Positions 45,824 through 55,362 of a stretch of DNA of 64,000 nt are shown in pieces. The notes under the pieces were generated by a model. It ran no database searches, was not told the DNA's origin, and was given only the letters and a program-made list of their open reading frames with translations. Within the stretch, counting starts at the first letter, position 1. Every line of letters begins with the position of its first letter. Where the stretch lies: NCBI GenBank assembly GCA_029204225.1, contig MU831924.1, positions 32,717 through 96,716 on the forward strand, in the 5' to 3' direction. The position numbers and the translations under genes were made by a program. The stretch is from Diphasiastrum complanatum. Taxonomy: Eukaryota; Streptophyta; Lycopodiopsida; Lycopodiales; Lycopodiaceae.

Positions 45824-46788
45824 TGGTATCAGAGCAAGGCTTACAAGCTTGGAGAGGTAGTACTTTCAGCCCATACTGCTTCATAGGATCTGTATGAAGG
45901 CTTCATGGAACTCTTAGAGACCATTTAAGACTGTTTGGATTATCACTTTTAGGTTTGGTTGGGTGTTTGCATGTTTTTAGGCAGATTGGGCTTGAAAAAA
46001 TGCACCCTCCTACAGGTTTTTTGGTTGTTCAAAACTCACACGTGTGAATCCTAGGTGGCAGGATGATGTGGCAAGAGTCTTGTTCACTAGGTCTCCCTCT
46101 GTACCGAGCTTTACAGCATCCAAAGATATGATCATTTGAACTTTTGCAATTTTGTGGGCAAAATTGATAGAATTTCGAATTGTTCTGATTGCATACAAGG
46201 TAATTAATTTCCTATTTTGTGGTATTCTACTTGCATGGAACGTCTGCATGTTGATTCTCAAAGTGATTTTGACATGCATGTGAAGTTTATTTTGAGTGGT
46301 TATACGCATGTGCTCTAACTGATAAATACAAAACTGGATTTTATAGCTGATAATTTTCATAGAATTTGATTTTACGTAAAATTTTGTAATTATGAAAAAT
46401 CAATTTAATGTCGCATGTCTTGCATGTCTGTTGGACATTAATGCAGTAAGGTTAAGAATCGAACAGTGAATCGAATTTTCAATTTCGGTTGCTTAATAAT
46501 TAATAGTGGTTTTTACGAGTTTTTAAAAAACGTAAAATCTAAAAAAAAAAAAATTAAAAGTGCAAAAACTCAAATTTTTTAGTTTTTTCCAGTTTCTTGA
46601 ATTATCTATGAAATTGACTAAAAATAGTGATTTGACCATGCTGGAGTCAATTTTAGTCGATTTTGGTCAATTGTGCTTCACTATGACTTAATCTGATATT
46701 AACTAAATCTAGTAATTTCCAAGATAGATAAATCGAAATCGTCGAAGAAACTTCAAATCAAGCTGCAAATCCAGGTGCACCATCTTAC

Positions 46789-48177
46789 ATGGTGATTTGT
46801 CAACAGTTGAGTACGACGCTCAATGATATAAATAATCGTAATCAAATGAGAGATCAGCAAATGGAGGTTCTGCTGAATCAAGTCAAATTAATGTCTTCTT
46901 CCAATCTCGGTTTTCAACCGAGGTTTATGTTGGGGAGAAGAAGGAGAAGAAACCTGAAGTCGTCGAGGACTGGATGGTTAAGTGGAGTAGTTACTTCAAT
47001 CTGCACGGAGTTCCTGATGAGAAGAAAATTGAAAGTGTCTTGTTGTTCTTACACGGCAAAGCGTCATCGTGGTGGCAAGATTTACCGATGAAGCCAACTA
47101 CTTGGGATGCATTTGCGAAAGTTTTCAAAAAAGCTTTCGTAATTGCTGATGACGTTGACTACCTAAAATTTGTGAACTGCAAGATGGGTACAAAGAGTTT
47201 AGACTCTTATATCCAAGAATTTATGAACTTATAGAATAGAGTTCCATCATTCGATGCGAAGTTGGCACTTTGGCAGTTTGTCCTAGGTTTGCCAGCCGAC
47301 TATCAAAACGAATACATGTGAAATGTGCTTCAAAACCTCGAGGATTCGTTTCGAATTGCAAAAGCATATGATTCCACAGTGGTGGCATCCAAGAAGCAGT
47401 TTGCGCAAATTCCAACCACTTTGAAAACCAAGAAGGGTAAGAAGCGCGGTCTAGACCAAGCAAAATATTTTGACGAATTTAATCAAGCAGCGTCGGAACC
47501 CAGGAAGTCGAAGAGAAAGAGATTCAAGAAATCTGTCCCGAGAAAAGGCTAAGAAAGAGAACTTATGTTTCGTCTGTAAGAAGCCTGGACATATGATAAA
47601 ATTTTGTCCAAAAAGAAAAAAAATGTCAGTCCACACGATTGAGATTTCAGGTGGCAATGGTAAGACTTTGGAAATTAACATGACTGATTGTGAGTGTGAA
47701 TATTTTTTCGGTACTACTTCTTTCTTGCCTAATGAACTTTTCTGTTTAATTGGCAAAGTTAAAGATCAAGAAGTGAGTATTCTATTGGGCAGTGGTTCAA
47801 CTCATAATTTTGTTAATTCTCGTCTTGTGCAGAAACTCAGCTTGGAAACTGAAGCCAACAATCATAGATATAAAGTTTATCTAGCTTCGGGAGCAGAGTT
47901 GGAGACTTGGAACGTAAAAGTCCCGAAGCTCCCAGTTTTGATGCAAGGACACACAGAATTAGTTAATTTTCATGTTTTAGACCTAGCCCGTACTGATTTA
48001 ATCTTAGATTATGAGTGGTTATTTAGTAAATCGCCTTCTCTGTTGATTGATTTTGAGAACCATGTTCTCACTTTCAAGGAGGGTGATAAGGTAGTTACAT
48101 TATTTGGCGGTAATTTTGTACGTCCGTTGGATCAGATTTCTACAGTTAATGAAATGAAAGTATTGGATTATTCATAG
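46789..48177 (+). pseudogene. Gypsy-E gag, zinc knuckle and protease
   Basis: Gag starts near 46789 and after a frame change reads EDWMVKWSSYFNLHGVPDEK, VLLFLHGKASSWWQDLPMKP and TTWDAFAKVFKKAF, a standard retrotransposon Gag core (46964-47234). The zinc knuckle CFVCKKPGHMIKFC is at about 47570-47612. Protease at 47780-48010 has ILLGSGSTHNFVNSRLV: the catalytic Asp is replaced by Gly, while Gypsy-F has ILLDNGSTHDFINSRLV. LARTDLILDYEWLF follows. Stops at 47233 and 47320 and the lost Asp show it is inactive. Confidence 0.85.
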
Positions 48178-48210
48178 TATGAAGTTTTTTCAATATGTGC
48201 TATTCCAGTT

Positions 48211-49030
48211 GTGGATGTTCTTGAAATGAATCTAAATGGTTATGAATTCTCAACAATTCTTAACTCAGTAAATTTAGATCATGAACAAGTAGTGAAAGAA
48301 CAGATCATAAATGAATTCAGGGATGTTTTTTCATCTGAATTACCTCATGGTTTACCACCATCTAGGTCAGTAGACCACATGATTGAGCTAATTCAGGAGT
48401 AAACCTGTCTCTAGACAACCTTATAGGTTTTCTCAGAAAGAGGAGACGGAGATTTCAAATCGAATAGAAAACTATCTGAGGATGAGACATATACAACCTA
48501 GTAAATTACCATGGGGCGCTCCTGTTCTTCTTAAAACGAAGAAAGATGGAGGTTTCGGGATGTGTGTGAATTACAAGGGTCTTAATAAAGTGACTATCAA
48601 AAATAAATATCCATTACCCAGGATGGATGACCTTGTAGATCGCTTGGGTGGAGCACGGTATTTCACCAAGATAGATCTCAGGACAGGGTACCATTAAAAA
48701 GAATTAAGTCGAAAAATGTCCAAAAGACAAGATTTCGTTCTAGATTTTTTCATTATGAATTCTTAGTGTTGTCATTTGGATTAACGAATGCGCCAGCAAC
48801 GTTCCAATAAATGATGAACGATTTATTTCGTCCATATTTGAAAAATTTTGTGGTTGTATTCTTAGACAATATTCTTGTTTATAGGAGATCCTTGGTGGAA
48901 CACGTAGAACACTTAAAAATCATCTTGATGAAACTCTGTCGGGAGTTACTCTACGCTAAAGAATCCAAGTGTGAATTCTTTAAGCATGAGTTGCTTTATC
49001 TCGGTCATAAGATCACAGTAAATGAGATCA
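48211..49030 (+). pseudogene. Gypsy-E reverse transcriptase fragment
   Basis: [20 protein letters not shown] (about 48320) leads into [42 protein letters not shown] and [12 protein letters not shown], a stop near 48697, then [10 protein letters not shown]. The catalytic block reads VVVFLDNILVY, so the second Asp is Asn. The fragment ends with CEFFKHELLYLGHKIT. Confidence 0.88.
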
Positions 49031-50080
49031 TGTATGCTTGCTAATGATGGAGATCTAGATCCATGGTGGATTGATAGTGCAGCAAGTTCACACATGACTT
49101 AAGAGTACTTCACTACTTTGTTAGCATATGGAGATGACAAGACGATAATCTACACGACCAATGATGGTGAGTGTGCAATCAAAGAGATTGGTACAATTCC
49201 TATTTCTCTCTCTACAAATAGGAATGTTCATTTGGAGGATGTCTTGTTTATTCCATCTATTACCAAGAATTTGTTTAGTGTGAGTCAATTGCTAAGTAAA
49301 GGCCTCAAAGTTGAGTTTGATGGAGATGTTTGTATGATCAAAAGGACTGATATCTTGATTGGAAAAGGTAAAAGGCAATGAAATTTGTTCAAACTAGATG
49401 CTTGTATTATTACTAACCAAGTTGGATGTGTTGCAAGAGAGCAAATACCTATTCAAGAGGTTTGGCATAAAAGGATGAGACACCTCAACTTCAAGTCATT
49501 GGAGGTAATGGCTAAAAAGCAAGTTGTGATAGGTCTTCCAAGTTCCTTAAAGAATATCAATCATGTTTGTGAGTCTTGTGCTTTATCTAAGTCACCTAAA
49601 CTACCTTATGCTAGATCTACATCTAGATCTACAAAGCCTTTTCAAATAGTACATTTGGATTTGCATGGAATTACTACAATTAGCAATAGTGGAGCTAAGA
49701 TGTATGTAACTTTCATTGATGATTTTAGTAGATTTTGTTGGATCTATCTACTAAAGAACAAAGATAAAGTGTATGATGTCTTTGTCAAGTTCAAGAATGC
49801 AAGGGAGAACCAATTTTCCACAAGGATCAAGTGCTTAAGGAGTGACAATGGTGGTGAGTACATATCTACCACGTTCAAGGCCTTTTGTGATGAGCATGGG
49901 ATCAACAGAGAGTATACAACACCAAGGACTCCACAACAAAATGGAGTGACTGAAAAGAATAATAGGACTTTATGTGAAAGTGCTAAAGCCATGAGGTTAA
50001 GTGCTAATCTTGATAAACCATTTTGGGATCAAGCTTTGTTGTGTGCCAATTTCTTGTGCAATAGGTGGTCGAGTGCTATT
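49031..50080 (+). pseudogene. Copia-D protease, pre-integrase and integrase, part 1
   Basis: The sequence begins with DPWWIDSAASSHMT (active-site DSG changed to DSA) and a stop at 49100. It continues with VLFIPSITKNLFSVSQLLSK, and after a stop near 49381 with EVWHKRMRHLNFKSLEVM and CESCALSKSPKLPYARST. The integrase core has FIDDFSRFCWIYLL, CLRSDNGGEYISTTF and TPQQNGVTEKNNRT. The frame is open through integrase until the solo LTR begins at 50081 inside the codons after LCNRWSSAI. Confidence 0.88.
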
Positions 50081-50730
50081 TGTGAAAGATTCAACTAGTT
50101 TCATCAGATTTTGCAATATTTTCATATTTGGCATATTGAGGTCAGAACTTGTTTTAGACTTAGAGGTTGACTTTTCAAAGTTCATTAGTCTAAATTTCAT
50201 TTGAATAAACACTTTTTGAAAGTGTGGGAAAGATAGAATGTGAGTTTGAGTAGATTCAATTTGAATAAGTTGGGTACATTGAATCTAGACCCAAAATTGG
50301 TAGGATTAGCATTTTGGTAGGAAAGCCAAGTGGCCAAATAGGGTTTGGACCTGTTTTAAAAGGATGTAACTCGTGGAGAGAGTCATCTTCTCTCTTCTCT
50401 ATCTCATTTCATGCTTATACATGGTTCTCTTGGGTTCTACTATCCATTGGTGCACTATCTTGGTAATTGCTTGCAATTCTATGTGTAAAATGATCTATAT
50501 TTGCTATTTTTGGATCCACACGTGTGAAATACAGTAGCTTGCTGGTTTTGTACGGACAGCAACAGTACATAATCATTTTATTCAAGTTTGATCAAGTTCT
50601 ATTAGTGTTTGCATCTCAAATTGTGTGTAGATGCTGATTTTTCTACATTGGTGAAATTGGTAGTGTATTTCTCTTTCTAACCAAAGATCATTCAAGTAGA
50701 TTGGATCTTAAGGATCTGAAATCTTTCACA
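50081..50730 (+). mobile_element. Solo LTR of the Copia-D family inside Copia-D
   Basis: A 650-bp LTR (TGTGAAAGATTC to GAAATCTTTCACA, 10-bp inverted ends TGTGAAAGAT/ATCTTTCACA). A perfect 5-bp target duplication CTATT flanks it (50076-50080 and 50731-50735). It interrupts the integrase frame, which resumes at 50731. A solo LTR normally results from recombination between the two LTRs of a complete insertion. Confidence 0.93.
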
Positions 50731-52004
50731 CTATTTTGGATGGAAGGACACCTTTTGAGATGCTATTCAAGAGGATGCTGAGTGTCAACTTTCTAAGAAC
50801 TTTTGGATGCACACGCTATGTCAACATCACTCTTGAAGATAGGACCAAAGAGTTTCCATCTTCAAGGAAAGGTATTTTTGTTGGATATAGTGAGGTGAGT
50901 AAAGCCTACAAGGTTTACATTCCTTCTACTAACAAAGTGATTGTTTATAGAGATGTCATTTTTTATGAGGAAAACATTCCAAAAGTGTCTTCAAGCATTA
51001 TTGATGGTAATGTGGATGGATCTAACATTCTTGATGTTGATGTAAAGGATCCTACTTTAGATGGTGATGATGATGGACCTTCATCAAGTCAAAAGCCAAG
51101 GAGAACACCAAGGGAAAGACAAATGCCTTCAAGGCTCACATATGATGAGAAAGGTAAGCAAGTGGAAGTGACTCATTTTGCATTTCTCACATATTTTGGT
51201 GAATCTTCTTGTGTAGATGATGTTATGCAAGTGGATGGATGTTATCATGCTATAAAATCAAGTAATGGATATGGAAAACAAAGTTTGTTCAATGACTTTT
51301 ATGGTCAAGTTGATGATCAAGAGGTCGATCTCAAAGGGCTTCAACAACATGAAAGGAGATATGACAATTTGGAGCTAGTCAAGAGCATCCAAGGAGAGTC
51401 AATTGGCAAAGATGTTTGTTTTTTCATGTTATTGAAGTCTCAAGTAAGGTCAAAGGAGCATCAAGAAAGTGTTGTTCAAGTTTACTTTACCTATCTTATG
51501 TTAGAGCAATTTCATGTGGATGTGTGCAAATTGTCAAGATATGATAAAACTAGTTACATTGGTGAGCATCATTTTGATGTTGGATTTGTACTAGCATTCT
51601 TGGCTGGTTTTGTTGATGGAAATAAAGCTATTGGAGGTTCATTATATTACTCATCCATGACTAAGTTCTCAAGTGTTGAGCTATTTAGTGCCAATGTTTG
51701 GAGATTGTCAATTTTTTATGAATTCATGGTCATTTTCTTGTGTCAAGTAGATCTTGAAGATGGACTAGTAAAACTTGCTTGGTTTATGGAGTCATGTGGT
51801 GTTGGATTAGTATTTTCGATGTACTCACTTACTCATGGATTTCCAAGGGTTGATGGTTTCTTGTGGCAAGATGGAGATGGAGGCTCATTCATGGAGTTTC
51901 ATAGTGAATACATGGCAACAAAGGACAAAGAAGGAGGAGACATGCAAGCAAATTTGATCACTCACATTTATTTTTTGTTTGCTGTAAATTTTCAGAGACT
52001 TTAA
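50731..52004 (+). CDS. Copia-D integrase C-terminus fused to unrecognised sequence; no RT
   Basis: A 422-codon open frame. Residues 1-85 are the integrase C-terminal part (DGRTPFEMLFKR, FGCTRYVNI, GIFVGYSEVSKAYKVYIPST, VIVYRDVIFYEENIPK). Residues about 85-170 are an acidic linker and an RRTPRERQMPSRLTYD block with THFAFLTYFGESSCVDD, the usual approach to RT. RT should start near 51250. Instead about 240 codons encode sequence I cannot place, for example VVQVYFTYLMLEQFHVDVCK, HHFDVGFVLAFLAGFVDGNK and LVKLAWFMESCGVGLVFSMY. Near the end HSEYMATKD could be a decayed TEAEYMAT motif of RNase H. No stop occurs for 1.27 kb although the rest of the element is decayed. Confidence 0.6.
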
Positions 52005-52009
52005 AGTTG

Positions 52010-52255
52010 ATAACATGGAAGAATCATCTCATTTACATTCTATGTGATTCTTCATAGCACATTAAAGTGATATGTCAACATTTTGTGAGGGAGCAAGTCA
52101 TGGCAAAGGATGTGGAGCTTCAACATGTGTTGTCAAGGGAATGTGTAGCTGATATCTTCACCAAAACATTGGGAAACGACTTGTTCATGAAGCATAGGAC
52201 ATCACTTGGACTGTTATCAAAGTCCATGCTAAAACTAGTTGAAGAGAGAGTGTGA
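52010..52255 (+). pseudogene. Copia-D RNase H C-terminus
   Basis: ILCDSS, a stop, HIKVICQHFVREQVMAKDVE and LQHVLSRECVADIFTKTLGN are the last blocks of copia RNase H (…HFVRE, …[10 protein letters not shown]). The purine tract GAAGAGAGAG precedes the 3' LTR. Confidence 0.82.
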
Positions 52256-52533
52256 AAGATTCAACTAGTTTAGTCATATTTGTTATATTTGTTTATATGG
52301 CATTTGAGGCCAATTTCATATTAGAATTAGAGTTTGACTTTTCAAAGTTATATTAGTCCAAAAGCATTTGAATAAACGTTTTTGGAAAGTGTGAAAAAGT
52401 TTAGAAGTCGAGTTTGAATAGATTCAAATTTGAATGTTGGGTACATTGAAGGATTTTTCATATTGGAAGAAAACCAAGTCACAAGCTAGATTTTGTACTT
52501 GTTATAAAAGGATGTAACTCGTGGGAAGAGAGG

Positions 52534-52604
<71 letters not shown>

Positions 52605-52930
52605 TCATTCATGCTTATACATGGTTCTTTTGGGTTCTAGTATCCATTGGTGCACTATACTTGTGATATCTTACAATTATATGTGTAGAATGATCAATAA
52701 GTGTTATTTTTAGATCCACACGTGTGAAATACAGTAGCTTACTGTAATTATACAGACAAGAATAGTATTTTGTGTTTTTGTTCATGTTTGATCAAGATCT
52801 ATTAGAGTTTGCATCTCATTTTTTGTGTAGATGCTGATTTTTTTACATTGGCAACATTGGTGGAGTTGATTGTTTTCTAACCAAAGATCAAAGGGATATT
52901 TTGGATCTTAGTGATCTGAAATCTTTCACA
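52251..52930 (+). repeat. Copia-D 3' LTR
   Basis: 680 bp, TGTGAAAGATTC to GATCTGAAATCTTTCACA. It contains a (CT)n run at about 52536-52601 that the solo LTR and the 5' remnant lack at that length. It is followed directly by Gypsy-F gag (GAGGATTGG). Confidence 0.9.
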
Positions 52931-53487
52931 GAGGATTGGCTCTTCAAGTGAAGCAATTGCTTCAACTTACATTGAATTTCTGATGAGAAAAAGATGGAAA
53001 GTGTCATGTTATTCTTACACAGCAAGGCGTCATCGTGGTGGCAAGATCTGATAGTGAAGCCCACAACCTGAGAAGCTTTTGCAGAGGTCTTCAAAAAAAG
53101 ATTTCGTGATAGTGAATGACGTCGACTATTTACTAGAAGTTTGTGAACTACAAGATGGGTAATAAGAGCTTGGACTCTTATATTCAGGAATTTATGGATC
53201 TCTAGAACAGAGTTTCATCATTTGATCCTAAATTGGCACTATGGTAGTTTATCTCCTAGGTTTGTCGACCGATTATCAGAACGAATAATGTGCTTCAAAG
53301 CCTTGATGATGTTTTCTGAATAGCAAAAGCATATGATTCCACGGAGATGGCGTCCAGAAAGCAATTTCAACAAATTTCAACCACTCTGAAAACCAAGAAA
53401 AGGAAGCAACGAGGTCCAAACCAAGCTCCTATATATTTTGACAAATTAGATCAATTGGCATAGGAGTTTGAAAATTTACAAGGAACC
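52931..53487 (+). pseudogene. Gypsy-F gag fragment
   Basis: DNA and decayed protein match Gypsy-E gag: EDWLFKW at the start, KMESVMLFLHSKASSWWQD near 53000, and SLDSYIQEFMDL near 53180. Many stops. It is cut at 53487 by the minus-strand LTR element and resumes at 55363. Confidence 0.78.
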
Positions 53488-55362
53488 TTATAGAAAAATT
53501 GCGAAGTTTAATTTTTGCAAAGAAAAACCCCTAAGATGAGGATAGGAAATACAACAGGATACACGTTGGCGCAAAACCTCTCAACCAAACCTAGATCAAT
53601 CCTTTATCTAGCCCCTGAGCCATGCCATGTGAAGAGGAGAAGAGAGCAACTGGTAACCTAAACCAAGTTGTCGACGGGAGAATCTCTACCTCAATATATA
53701 GAGAGTAGATTCATGTGCATGAACCCATGAAATCGCCATGTAGGTCAACTATAAATAGGTCACATCTCTTTAGGCAGTCCTCTTGCCTATATCCGTCACA
53801 CATATATGCACTATTCCATATGTCTCAATTAGAGTGTCTGGGTCCTCTCAAAGTTATTAGTCACCAGCATGCCTCAACATGAAATTAAATCTCGACGTGA
53901 CCAATAATCTCGAACATCAAGGGCCGGTCTACCATATTAGGACTATTCCATGTCCTTAACAGAATATGGCCATAACATTCTTCCTTCCTTAAACTGGTTC
54001 TGTCTTCAGAACGGGAAAGAGAAGACATGAAATTATTCTTTAAGCTTTCAACTTTTTTCCATGAATTATTATCCTTAGTCTGATCTTTCCATTTGAATAA
54101 ATACTCAGAGATGCAACAATTCTTCAATTGCTTGTCTCTTCGCAGGAGTATTAACTCAAGATTCGAAGATACATTAAGTCATAATTCTTTCAAACGAGTT
54201 GATCTTTTCCAAATAAAAACATCACCTTCATGTAATCACAATTACATGAATCCCTGGGTAAAATGGTCCTTTATTCTAGAGATCAATTCCAAAAGCTAAA
54301 GAAAAACTCATTTTTCTGATAGTCTGAACATTGTCCACAATTCCTTGTAGATAATAGTGCTTGGTACAAATATTCTTAAAATATTCAAATGTTCTAAAAT
54401 TACAACAATTCAATCAAATGTTCTAAAATTACAACAATTCAATCAACCAAAATCTCTAGGAGATCCATCAAGTCTCAAACAATTATAACTCAATCTAGAG
54501 TACTACAGTTACTCTAATAAGTTGATAGCCCCATTTCTAGCATCACATGCAAAAAATTAACAATCTATTTGAATCTAAATATATTATTCTATCTCCTATC
54601 AATCCGGAGATCTAGATTGAACCTCATACACAAGCACTTATAGACCACAATTTGTAGTAGAATACAATCCACTAAAATAAGCAAAATTCTCCATAAGTCA
54701 AAACAAATAAAAAAGAAATAATTTCCTTAACAGGAAAGCATTCTAAAAATCATTAACATTAGGAATAATGGTCGCATGCAGCATGAATCTTTAAGAGAAC
54801 TTCTTTTTTAGATGGAAGCTTGTTGTCTCTTGTTTGGAAGCTTTGTGAGATTGAGATGTGTAACCAGGTTAGGAAACAATTTTGATGTAAAGATCACTAA
54901 GAAAAACCCCTAAGATGAGAATAGGAAAACACAACAGGATATACGTTGGAGCAAAACCTCCCAACCAAACCTAGATCAATCCTGGATTTAGCCCACAAGC
55001 CATGCCATGTGAAAGCTAGAGGAGAAGAGAGCAACTAGTAACCTGAACCAAGTTGTCCATGGGAGAATCCCTACCTCAATATATAGAGAGTAGATTCATG
55101 TGCATGAACCCATGCAATCCCCATGCAGGTCAACTGTAAATAGGTCATAGCTCTTCATGCAGTCTTCTTGCCTATATTCGTCACACGTACATGCACTATT
55201 CCATATGTCTCAATTAGAGTGTTTGGGTCCTCTCAAGGTTATTAGCACAAACAGGCCTCGACATGGAAATAAATCTCGACGTGACCAATAATCTCGAACA
55301 CTGGAGGGTCGGTCTACCATATTAGGACTATTCCATGTGCTTAACAGAATATGGCCATAACA
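53488..55362 (-). mobile_element. Gypsy-G: internally deleted LTR element nested in Gypsy-F
   Basis: LTR copies are 53488-53977 and 54869-55362; the second half of each is strongly conserved (AATCTCGACGTGACCAATAA to GGCCATAACA). Target duplication GGAACC is at 53482-53487 and 55363-55368. On the minus strand a polypurine tract GGAAGGAAGAA abuts the 3' LTR at 53978-53988. Only about 890 bp separate the LTRs. On the minus strand they hold a decayed chromodomain-like end (EYLFKWKDQTKDNNSWKKVE, 54127 to about 53990), which points to a gypsy chromovirus. The left ends of the LTRs are diverged, so the exact limits there are approximate. A 30-bp tandem repeat lies at about 54385-54445. Confidence 0.75.

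Larger units (their letters stand above)
45824..49030 (+). mobile_element. Gypsy-E: 3'-truncated Ty3/gypsy element
   Basis: The primer site (45824-45835) is followed by a leader of about 0.95 kb, gag, zinc knuckle, protease and RT. The sequence switches abruptly near 49030 to the Copia-D protease region. RNase H, integrase and the 3' LTR are absent. It belongs to the same family as Gypsy-F, from the nearly parallel protease and RT sequences. Confidence 0.82.

Noticed and set aside
50736..52004. Calling the whole 422-codon frame a host gene
   Set aside because: The first 85 residues are clearly copia integrase and the frame lies between integrase and RNase H/LTR of one element.
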